Source: Crambe crambe
Taxonomy: Eukaryota > Porifera > Demospongiae > Poecilosclerida > Crambeidae
Reading direction: 5' to 3'
Length of the DNA: 64,000 bases
NCBI GenBank assembly: GCA_963924555.1
Contig: OZ004589.1
Coordinates: forward strand, 2,666,001-2,730,000
Below are positions 49,101-58,515 of the stretch, one piece after another. Positions within the stretch are counted from its first letter, which is position 1, and each line of letters starts with the position of its first letter. Made by a program: the position numbers and the translations under genes. The notes beneath the pieces were generated by a model, which ran no database searches, was not told the origin of the DNA, and saw only the letters and a program-made list of their open reading frames with translations.

Positions 49101-49614
49101 CAAGAACAACAACAATAACAACAAGTGATTACCATGTATCTCAATACTGCTGAAATCCTCTTCAGCCCTTCCAACAACCAGTAAGTTATCAGTGGGGAGG
49201 ACCCTGAACTCTTCCTCATCATCTTCAGCAGGTGACTAGAACAACAATAATATCACAATCTATTGATAATATTTACAGTTAATAGATTAACTGATAAAGT
49301 TTGTCTCTTGATCTAAAAAACCCTTACGTATCAGAGGTAAAAAAAACAACAGTATCTTCGTTTGGTAAATAACTAACTAGCTACTGTGATTGTATCTCTA
49401 GCTACTGCTCTGCCCTCCAGTACAATTAACACATATGCTGCTATGGCTATACTTTGGAAGCAACATACCACATTCTTAAGGGTGATGTAAGGATCACTGT
49501 CGTTGGACGCATAGTAAGTGAGGCCAGCTAGATTGTTGCCCATTCCTGCACCTGATACTTTCTGACCTAAACATGATAAAAAAAAATTTTTTTTAAACGT
49601 ATTCCATACACCCT

Positions 49615-49666
<52 letters not shown>

Positions 49667-49842
49667 CTGGAAATACATAACTGCAGCCACTGGATGATGA
49701 CCAACCAATTTATTTAAGTATTCTTTATAACCAATCAAATCTTATTCTTTCGTATGTAGTTCTGGTTGCCTCTCGTCCCCCTATCCTCTTAACCTCTTAC
49801 CCTCATAATTATTCTGGAAACATAGAAAAGAAGTACTTGCAC

Positions 49843-49877
<35 letters not shown>

Positions 49878-50829
49878 AAAAAGAAGGCCACAGCAACTAA
49901 TTTAAAAACAATCTCCAATCAAATTCTTGCACATACTTCATACAACTTCATACAACTTCATACAAGCAAAATAACCTTTTTCTCCATCGTCTTCACTATC
50001 ATAATGCTCCATGTCATACAAGTCTTCTATATCATCTTCTCCATTCTCATCAGGTCTCTCCTCCTCCTCCTCCACTTCTTCCATGTCAGCCTCATGTTTC
50101 AAACATTCTCTAACACCTTTGACATTCTCTTGTGATGCATCAAATTTCTCCAGATCAATACCTCTAACAAGAAACAAGGAATGTAATTAATGCACAACTC
50201 ATGGAGACATTAGGGTTTAGAATCACCTCTTAAACAGTGCATTTCTACCCTCTATTAGAATTTATTTGGAGGGGAGATGGAAATATCCTAGGGCTCCTCT
50301 GTATGAACCCCCTGCTTTTTCTGTATGGTGATATCTGCGTGCCATACATTTCAAAAACTCTTGACTCACACTTATTATTGCAAAGTTCAAGTTGGTAAAG
50401 GGTTGACAAATAGCTGGTATACTTATAAATTTCCATAGAACCAAAAATCAACAACGCTAACTGAGAACATAGTCAGCTGATGTTTATTAAGCTGTTGCTG
50501 GATATGAGTTTCATATTCATGTGTCTGAGATAGAATTATGTGGGCAGGTCTAGCTTCTAGAATTACTATGCATAGTCTCATACACTTGGACCTTTTTAAG
50601 TGATGATTTAAAGTTTAATCTAGTCTAATAGCACAAAAATTTGGCTTACTTTAACTGATCAGTTGCATTCTCCAATAATCTTTGGACTTCTTCTGGCGAC
50701 AACTCGACCTTTAAATTAATTTACACATGGTTATATTTTACAATAAAAAGAATAGCAATTTACCTTATCCGGTACTTCTTTGGACACACCCTTGGGGACC
50801 CAGCAAAGAGCAGGGACTAAAGTTGACAT
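40191..50829 (-). CDS. PWP1: PWP1 homologue, WD40 protein (about 15 exons)
   Basis: Exons in order: 50764-50829 ([20 protein letters not shown]), 50650-50708 ([12 protein letters not shown]), 49976-50163 (acidic, [11 protein letters not shown]), about 49486-49566 ([16 protein letters not shown]), 49150-49245 ([14 protein letters not shown]), 48920-49040 ([20 protein letters not shown]), about 44684-44856 ([20 protein letters not shown]), about 44193-44350 ([20 protein letters not shown]), 43592-43655, 42162-42197, 41932-42012, 41449-41541 ([11 protein letters not shown]), 41271-41350, 41060-41105 and 40191-40403. Phases agree where checked. The order and motifs match human PWP1 throughout: acidic N-terminus, then WD repeats. 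PWP1 is a nuclear/nucleolar factor in ribosome biogenesis and rDNA chromatin. The exon after VFCLG has a longer linker than expected before the basic KKKKK run. The 4-kb intron 44857-48919 hosts the TRIM pseudogene. Confidence 0.93.
43412..43433. repeat. Poly-C tract
   Basis: About 22 uninterrupted C in a PWP1 intron. Confidence 0.9.
43765..44215. repeat. Minisatellite spanning a PWP1 5' splice site
   Basis: Degenerate tandem units of roughly 65-100 bp. Each contains TTTACCTTGTCTGTATGTCT followed by GAGAGT and a C-rich CCACCCCTCCCCCTTTTG part. On the coding (minus) strand each good unit repeats the exon end CAGACAAG and the donor GTAAAAC; five units keep this donor (near 43850, 43920, 43985, 44080, 44178) and others have AAAGTAAAGC. 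The donor near 44190 continues the frame (RHTDK). Confidence 0.85.
44907..45017. repeat. Two (GT)n tracts
   Basis: GT-rich tracts at 44907-44930 and 44984-45017 in the large PWP1 intron. Confidence 0.9.
45089..45144. repeat. Short tandem repeat
   Basis: Unit GCCAGGGCTCAACTATT repeated about three times with variation (TATTCTG / TATTTAG). Confidence 0.8.
45508..48125 (+). pseudogene. TRIM-NHL pseudogene nested in a PWP1 intron
   Basis: Colinear with the intact TRIM-NHL gene at 30223 from ATG to stop and into the 3' flank. Breaks: after CAIC the RING is replaced by about 330 bp that include an inverted copy of the missing GGACACCTATACTGACCC; a 174-bp mariner-type MITE sits in the coiled-coil start; frameshifts occur near 47265 and 47900, with more changes at 47385-47460. 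It keeps the ancestral-looking NHL linker [12 protein letters not shown] that the intact gene has lost. It lies antisense to the PWP1 transcript. Confidence 0.9.
46435..46608. mobile_element. Tc1/mariner-like MITE in TRIM pseudogene
   Basis: 174 bp with long inverted ends (CAGTGGATTGCAGT, then ATCTTGCAACATGA, then AACACCAAACCAAAATTTAC), flanked by TA on both sides. The intact TRIM gene has GCTATTGATGCC at the empty site. Confidence 0.88.
48366..48387. repeat. Poly-G tract
   Basis: G homopolymer just downstream of the TRIM pseudogene. Confidence 0.9.
49615..49663. repeat. (CT)n microsatellite
   Basis: Pure CT tract in a PWP1 intron. Confidence 0.95.
49846..49880. repeat. Poly-A tract
   Basis: A-rich homopolymer in a PWP1 intron, with few interruptions. 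Confidence 0.9.
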
Positions 50830-51042
50830 TAGGCCTTACTTCACGTGGTAGGGTCGACTATTAATTTCGCGCTTATTATGTTAGCGACCCTCTACCCACT
50901 ATTATTAGGTAAGGGTCAACAGTTCGATAAGCAACTCGCGATTGGTCGACGACCCTTTACCTACCAAACTCCCATATAAATACCTAGTCTAAAAAGCTAC
51001 TTCCGATGATCAGATGTCTTGAAGAAAATCACCATTCTCATC
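50830..51042. promoter_or_regulatory. Divergent promoter of PWP1 and the acylated protein gene
   Basis: 213 bp separate two divergent start codons. Four copies of a GGTARGGGTCG-like word occur: GGTAGGGTCGAC (50847), CGACCCTCTACCC (50885, reverse), GGTAAGGGTC (50909) and CGACCCTTTACCTACC (50950, reverse). A TATAAATA site lies at about 50975 for the plus-strand gene. A short upstream ATG (ATGTCTTGA, 51014) precedes the chosen start. Confidence 0.6.
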
Positions 51043-51468
51043 ATGGGCTGTCTTTGTTTGAGTCGAGAGCCTTCTTTGCCTGATCTTCTAGGGGATCCGT
51101 CCATCTCCGCTCACGCAGATGTGAGAGATATTACGGTGGTGAGTGGACCCTACAATATGCCCGTGAACATCAGAGAAATAGCAGGACAAATGTTTATAAG
51201 AGAGGTCTCACAAACACTACACTATAGGACCAAGATTTGTTGCTTCACGATTCAGAGGAGCTTCAAGCTTGATGATATAGTAAACATTGAAGTAAAGAAC
51301 GAAATTATCCAATTGCCACTGGCTCGCCAGTCATATATATCACTGAAGCCTGGACTTATAATTTCACTGAAATCAGGCAGCTCAATCTTTGTGGCTATGT
51401 TTGATGCTGAAATATTTGCTCAGAGCCTGAAACGATTGTGTCAGATCAAAACAGATGATGGTTTTTAG
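51043..51468 (+). CDS. Small, probably myristoylated/palmitoylated protein
   Basis: Intronless, 141 residues from ATG at 51043. The start is chosen because it gives MGCLCLSRE: Gly2 suits N-myristoylation and Cys3/Cys5 suit palmitoylation, so membrane anchoring is likely. The rest is alternating beta-strand pattern with a closing helix (FVAMFDAEIFAQSLKRLCQI), which could be a PH-like fold; no family was recognised. It shares a divergent promoter with PWP1, which suggests constitutive expression. Confidence 0.75.
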   Translation: MGCLCLSREPSLPDLLGDPSISAHADVRDITVVSGPYNMPVNIREIAGQMFIREVSQTLHYRTKICCFTIQRSFKLDDIVNIEVKNEIIQLPLARQSYISLKPGLIISLKSGSSIFVAMFDAEIFAQSLKRLCQIKTDDGF

Positions 51469-52689
51469 CTCAATCCTTTCAATACAAGTATTAACTGTTT
51501 TGCTAGCTAACACCTAATCCTATCTTATTGCTCACAATATTATTACATACCAATTCATTAATAATTTTTATTGCCATTAATATTAAACTCAAGAATTAGC
51601 TACATGGTGTAAAAGTATGAAATACTAATGGACAAATCAGTTAACTCTCAACCATGAGCAGCTGCTCAATCACGAGACTCACATACAAAATGACATAACT
51701 ATAGGATGATACAATGTCATGTATAATAACTAATGGAAATACACAACTAAACATAATACTGTCACACATGGTGACAATAACATGAGTAGCAATTACATAG
51801 CTCTGGGCTAAGGAGTTCGATGATTAATTGAAATAATTAGCTATGTGGAATCTTTACATTTGAATTTCCATGCACATTGACATACTGTAGCTAAGCATAG
51901 CTACATGATGCCACATATTATTAGCTATAAAGTCTAGTCTCGCGAGGCTCTGCATGCAAGATATTTCCTGTTTACACTTTGGGAGGTTGGTGGTGGAATC
52001 CCTATGCATGCCAGTTTGTGGTGGTACCAGCCAACACATAAAATAGCTAGCTAGCTAACTCAACCAAGGCTAGACATGGCGGCATGATTCACGTTTTTTC
52101 TATAGCAGTCAATGTAAAAAATTTCTGGTCTTTAAGTTCTAAAGCAAAGAATGATGCACTCCATTATAGCTAATAGCTAAAGGCAGTGACACATGGTAAC
52201 CACGTGGTCACAAATTATACTACTCAAATTGATACAGTTGGATCAACTGAAATGTCCAAAACAAATTGAACCATGTATTTGCATACAACTACTAGCTAAA
52301 GGTGAACGAAATGACAGGGGCATAGCTAATGTCTTGCCCAGAATTTCAGATAGCAAGCAGTGGATGTCATGAGTAAGTAAGAAATAAACTAATTTTGTAG
52401 AATAAGAAATAGTTGACGACCAAAAATCAGCCACTCGATTGGTGAGAAATAGTTTTTTGCCACTGGCGTAAAGCTTTGTATCTTGGGTAAGGATCATTTC
52501 CCTTCATGTTATTATTATATCTTAGTTCTGTAGAGTTTCAAGTCCTTATCATTTGTGGTTTGTGAGATTGGCTTCCTTGGCAACCATGCGTGGGCAAGAT
52601 ATGCCACTACCCTACCACCCTTAAGCACCAACCTCATGAATTGAACTTTGGGAGGCAGTGACTTCCAAACTGGCTAATAAAATCATAGA

Positions 52690-52945
52690 AAGAGCAAGCA
52701 AATCCCCCAATTAACTCCAAGTCAATTTTGAAAGCTTAGAAATCCTAGCTAGCTATACCACAGTAATAATAATAATAATAATAATAGTAATAATATTTCG
52801 TGTTATTTTCATTGTTAGCTTTTAATTAGTATTTGCAGAAAGAGCAAGCAAATCCCCCAATTAATTAGCTATAGCACTCTACTACCCAAGTCAATTTTTG
52901 AAAGCTTAGAAAGCCTAGCTAGCTATACCACAGTAATAATAATTC
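52690..52945. repeat. Imperfect tandem duplication
   Basis: The stretch from AGAAAGAGCAAGCAAATCCC to CTATACCACAGTAATAATAA occurs twice (52689-52775 and 52839-52942); the second copy has a short insertion. Confidence 0.85.
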
Positions 52946-52957
52946 ATGTTTACAATT

Positions 52958-53214
52958 TGTGACAGTACTTGGGAAAAGGTACCTTTTCGTGCAAAACATT
53001 AAAAGCTGTTAAACACTTGTAAAGTTTATAAGCTACATATAAAATGTACAAGAGATGTAAAATTCAATTAAGTATAACTCAGGAACAAAGTGGTGTATAA
53101 ATTTGATTTAAAAGCCATGTAAATCTCCAGATTAAGAGCTTTAAAATGATACCAACAACTCAATTATGAATTTTTGCGCAAAAAGGTACCTTTTCCCAAG
53201 TACGTATTGTCACA
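52958..53214. mobile_element. TGTGATAGT-family MITE, copy 4
   Basis: Begins TGTGACAGTACTTGGGAAAA and ends TTTTCCCAAGTACGTATTGT plus CACA. Internal ACTTGTAAAGTTTATAAGCT and TTTGATTTAAAAGC segments match the other copies. Confidence 0.75.
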
Positions 53215-53944
53215 TTTATTTTCATTGTTAGCTTGTAATTAGCTTTTTAATTTTCGCTGTGAACATGACCAAATTTGATGTACTGATGGGGTACTATTGA
53301 GACCGACACTTATACATATAATGAGCCTCTGTTCATCACATGTGCACATATATTTTTGGCACCCTGGTCCCTGGGTCCCAGTTTCTCGGTAAGCAGAGAA
53401 GTTCCTGTCCATCAAAGGTGGCAACTTTACTACAAGATGATTGCTTCTATCTGACTGAAATAAAGTGTACAGTAATCATGGTTGAGAATAGTAGTGTTTG
53501 ACCCAGACTAAACAGTTTGTTTATATAATATGTAGCTAATGGCATCTGTGCATACAAGTCTTATAAGTGCTGCCCATGACTCCTGAGATAGTGATCACTA
53601 GTTACTGTAATACGTACATCACAACTACAAAATTAATACGAAGATTTAGCTATGTGTGATGATATAGCTAATTATTGTAGCTCAGTGTGAAGTAATAGTC
53701 ATGGCAATAGCTACTTGTATGTTTATTCTTCTTCTAACACATCTTGACAGATAAGCTACATGTACGTAGCTAGGTCAGTTAGCTATAATGTTTCAATAGA
53801 TTACTACTCTAGAGCTACATAATTTCAACAAAAAAAAACCTTATCAGATATTCTGGCAATGCTCATACATGATTTCCCTAAGGGCCTTGAGTCCTTGACA
53901 CATAAATATATATTTGCAAGAAGGGGAGGAGCAAGCAACTATTA

Positions 53945-54017
53945 CCGGACCATGTGCACGCGGCGCGTGCGGAAGTTAGTATGGGCCGCGCGCGCCGGGC
54001 GGGGCTGACTCAGCGCT
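53945..54017. other. GC-rich patch with AP-1-like site
   Basis: GCGCGCGCCGGGCGGGGC and the palindrome GCACGCGGCGCGTGC stand out in AT-rich surroundings; TGACTCAGCGC follows. It lies 120 bp beyond the 3' end of the homeobox gene, so it may be a CpG-rich enhancer or promoter. Confidence 0.4.
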
Positions 54018-54138
54018 AGTTATTTCTGCGCATGTTCAGTAATCTCAATAATCGGTATATACGTACACACACAAAAAAGCAGTCAGTGGATTGTGCTAGT
54101 CATGTGCTATATCTCAAGAGTTGGCATTGGGAAGAGGC

Positions 54139-56603
54139 CTATTTCTGAGGCATACTTGGCACAGTGATAGAGCTTGGAGGGGTGGAGCCGTAGGTTGGAT
54201 AGGGGGGAACTGAAGGTCCGCAGTTTTGGCTAAGCCCCATCGTCATGTACCCAGCAGGGATGGGGATGGAGCTCTTGATGGTGTTGAAGCTGGGCAAGTA
54301 ACTGGGTGATGCAACAGAGGTTTGAACCGATGCTACGAGACTGTCTGCAGGAGCACCAGAGGAAGACGCAGAGCCTCCAAGAGAATTGGGGATGTAGTTT
54401 GGAGGGAAGGCAAAGCCAGGCATGTAAGGGGACATAGACTGTGGTGAAGCAAGCATGGCCTGTGAAGGACTATTCCCACAGGACTGGTAGTAGCCAGAGT
54501 ACATTCCTGCCCCGGCAGACATGGCTGCAGCGGCTGCTGCTTGGTTATGCTGGAGTTTCTGAAGTCTCTTTTGTCGATATTTACTGCGCAGGCTGATGCT
54601 ACCAGTACGTTCCTGCTTGCGATAACGGGCACGTCTATTCTGGAACCAAACCTGTGCACGGGATAGAGTCACACAGAGCAAAATAATTTGATGCATTCTG
54701 GACCAAAATTTAATTATAATAGTGTGCCATGTGCCACAAAATGACATAAAAGGGGAAGTGTTAACATGACTTCACAGGAAAATAGAATAGTTACTAAAAT
54801 ACTCACCTGCATGCATGGATTTCCTATAGAGGCATTTTTTTCATGCAAATAATAATCAGTTACGTATAGGTATTAGCTATACGTATGTAGCTAGGTCAAA
54901 TTAAATTATGAGGCATGCAAGTCCACGTATCAACAAAGTATGAGTATACACACATATGGGTTAGCTTATTATTTGGAGTCAAACAAATTATAAGCTAGCT
55001 ATTATTTTCTTAAAAATACAATTTTTTAGAGCTCGAGAAAGCATGCCATGATAATAAGAATTGTTTAGCTACATTGAATCAGCATCCACAGCAGCTAACG
55101 AATGGTCTCTGAAGGTGCTCATCAGACTTCCATACAGTGTAAAGTAGTGAATTATGCAAATCATACCAAACTCCACAACTATTAAAAACAATCATCAACC
55201 TACTTGAATCCTATCTTCTTTGATATTGAGTTTATTAGCTAAATCCTCTCGAGTGAACACGTCAGGATAATGGGAGCGACTGAAGGCTAACTCGAGCTGG
55301 TCCAGCTGGTGGTTGCTGTATGCCGTTCTTGTGCGTTTTGGTTTCTTGGGCTCATCTACACTCTCAGCTTCTCCGTGACTGGACTGGGAGTGTGCCGAGG
55401 ATTCTCCTTCACTTTCATCTCCACTCTCATCCTCTTCCTCGTCATCGTGGTTCTCAGTTAGATGACTCCTTTTAAACACTGCAAATGAATACAATAGATT
55501 GAAAATGGGAACACTGTAAGAGAATTATTTTTATCAAAATTAATAGCTACCAATTGTTAACTGGCTGTGGCCATTAATACAATGGGTGGAACATTTTAAG
55601 ATAACTTCTGGTATAGAGGGGGAAAAATTAATGGCATATACATAGGTCCCTATGGTTTTACTTTTCTTAGACATTTAGCTACTGCACGTTATTGGCTAGA
55701 AATTCACCACTTCTTTCACCATTGGATAGAACACCGCCCTTCATTGAGGTCTCTTTGAAGTCCTTTACAGCAAATGAAGTCACTCCTGTGCTGGAGTCAG
55801 GTGACTGGGTAGGGTGATAGGTGGAGGTATTACCATAACCCACAGATTGGTAAGCACCTCCATGAGGCTCTTGAGTAAGACTTGCATTGGGAACCGTGTT
55901 TCTCCAAGCTGCATGGTGATAGCTCTTGGAAGGGATAGCTCCTTGGTCAGTCGGTAGGAGATTCTGCCAGCCTTGGATAGATGAAACTGTGCCATTATGA
56001 CTCTGAGAGTAGCCACAACTCCTGTACGAAACTGTAACTGCAGGCAAGTTAGCTGGCAGGCTGTGGCTGTTATTGGTATTGTATTGAGGAAGTAATCTGT
56101 TTGTGACACTGAAGTCTGTTTGGTAAGCTACAGAGGGGAAGGAGGAGGTATATTATTACAAATCAATTTGAAAAAAAAAAGTCATAGCTACCATGCACCT
56201 TGTTCATAACTGCTGACAGGAAAAAAAACAGCTGAATAGCTGATTATTTCACTTGTTTGACAAGATAACAAGCTATAGGATTATAGCTATTGCATTCCAT
56301 ACCTAGGATGGATCGAAATCAGTTTGCTTAATTGCTAGCTAGCTAGCTGAACAAAATGACCACCTACAGCTTGTAGTTGTGACACCAAATCTTAAAAATT
56401 GAACAAGTAGCTATATAGATGGGCTATCTGCATGCATGCATGCATCATTAGAAAGAATTATATAGAAAGTGCCAGGTATAGCTACATCTTCAGCTTTAAA
56501 ACAGCTGAATCAAAGTGAAGTTCATACCTGCGGATTCTTTTTCAACTTGGGCTTCGCTATCAGAAGAATGTGAGCAGTTCACTGAATCTGCGCCCTCTGC
56601 CAT
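54139..56603 (-). CDS. PRD-class (paired-like, Q50) homeobox transcription factor
   Basis: Four exons: 56528-56603, 55720-56127 (a second possible donor lies at 55708), 55204-55478 and 54139-54651, giving about 423 residues. An acidic Ser/Glu-rich stretch precedes the homeodomain (KRTRTAYSNHQLDQLELAFS through VWFQNRRARYRKQER). Homeodomain position 50 is Gln, and the intron between residues 46 and 47 (CAA|GTT TGG) is the site typical of PRD-class genes. No paired domain is encoded. The C-terminus is Ala/Ser/Pro/Tyr-rich and probably an activation or repression region. A nuclear DNA-binding regulator is expected; the exact family (Arx, Otp, Alx or other) could not be settled by eye. Confidence 0.88.
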
Positions 56604-58515
56604 TGTATTGAAGTGGGCGTTTGAATGAAATAGGTCTTCGCGGCGGCTGAGTCTGGAAAAAAGAAGCTGCTGTAGTTTGAGAAGCACTTGAAGAATGGGT
56701 TCAATGCTGCGAAGAATTCGGAACCTTGAGAGCTAGTCTTCAAAGTGAAGCAACAGCGCAGGTGAAATAAACTTCTCTAGCCTCTGAAATTTGCAAGTCC
56801 GTGTGAATATAGGGTGATAAATAAATTTGACAGGTTTCAGTGCCATGTACGAGTAAGGGTAGTGCAAACCCTGCTGCTCTATTGAAATTCCTGACAATAG
56901 TAAGTATGCTGTGAACTGATGTGGGATAAACAACAGCATAATATATCAGTGACAGTTTTAGCTAACTATCTACTCTGAGTCTGATGAATTCACCTCTTGT
57001 CCCTGACAATTATTAGCTATAAAGCTAGCTATATATATAGCTGAAAACTGAAGTTGTGGGTCTATCATTATACTGAGGGCAATCACAGCCAATCAACCTC
57101 TGTTTCAAGTCTAATTAGGTTCCATCATGAGTGTTCGTCAAACCCTTTCAAATACCATCTACACTGCAATTAGCTGCTATAAAACAAGCAACCACCAGTA
57201 ATGCTTAGTGAATGGAGCAGACCGAGCCATTGTTTAGAAGTAGTTGAGTAGCTATTTAGCAGTCATGTCAGGTCTTATGAAAGTCAATTATGTTTACAAT
57301 TAGTGCTAAAAACGATTAATGTAGGTAGAGCTATAGGCACTGTCCTATATGTATATGTATGCATAGCTATAGCTATAGAAATTGTAGTTAATAATAACAC
57401 ATTGTGCACAGAATTACCTATAAGTATAATTATTACGAATTCCCATGTAGTCAGCTAGCTATAGTCAAACTTACGAGCTTAATTGTATCTTTTGTACTAT
57501 TCTCTCTGTAGCTTTCCTGTTGCAAATTGTATATCCACTGCACTTCCTTACTTTGTATTTTATACAACTGAACATTATAAGTTCAAGGGTAGCTGTATAG
57601 ATTCCATAAGAAGTGATTCCGTAAGAAGTGATCCCATGCAGTGCGAATCAGTAGTGATTGTGATACCATTAATAGCTTTTTCACTTTGACGTTGGGATAG
57701 ATTTTTCCAGCCATGGAAGCACATAACACCAATGCATATTCCTCTCTCGAATCTAGACAGAGTGCTACCTTTTTAACTGATGCTCTATAGGAAGTCTATA
57801 TGGATTCTTCCCTTGTGACATGTTCTTTTGAAACTAGCTGTTCAAAAGATGGTGTGAGTTAATAACTTTTGTGCATAAAATTTGTGCTTGTATAGCAGTC
57901 TATTGTGTCCTCATTTGAGAAATAAATGCAGCCATGACTCTTACAGAGGGTGCAATCGATATCGGATTCTTTGCTCTTGATATTATCGGTTCCTTGTTAA
58001 TTTGTACTTGTTTTATTTTAATTAACAAAGAATCACTATCAACAGGGTGTAAACTGAATAATGTCAAACGATAAACAGGAAAGTGGCATGTTTTTAAAAA
58101 TCAATTACTACTTGATGGGTTGAACAAGTACATAAAGGTAGAACAACTGATACAGTCCCAGAAATATATGATATTGCATGCTTTCTTGACCTTTAGCTCT
58201 CAATATCGCTCTACATTTATAGTTTTGAGATGCCCAGTCATTAATTTTAGCATCAAAGTATGATTTTTTATTTATATTGAAGGCTTGTAGGAGGAACTGT
58301 TAGAAGTATGTATACATACCTTGTAGATAAAGTTGCCACAGTCAGAGTGCATTATTGTTTATGACAATAAAATGAATACTGAATGGGGTTTAAAAATCAT
58401 TATAGCTAACTAACTATATTACTTTTAAAAATGAAGCTGTGTATGCAGCTATAATCAAAATAAAGAAGTAAAAATTATCAGCTATAAGCTTATCATGATA
58501 GTCAAAGTTTCTAAT
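56604..58515. other. Spacer between homeobox and PTP genes
   Basis: 5' flank of the homeobox gene and 3' flank of the PTP gene. No coding exon or clear mobile element was recognised; the probable homeobox promoter lies just above 56604. Confidence 0.55.

Larger units (their letters stand above)
51469..54138. other. Intergenic region with repeats
   Basis: No gene supported. Contains a TAGTCTCGCG half-site (51935), a tandem duplication (52690-52945), a TGTGACAG MITE (52958-53214) and a GC-rich patch (53950-54017). Confidence 0.6.

Noticed and set aside
49373-49738. Arg/Glu-repeat frame
   Set aside because: Reads through the (CT)n tract; only the 49486-49566 part is a real PWP1 exon.
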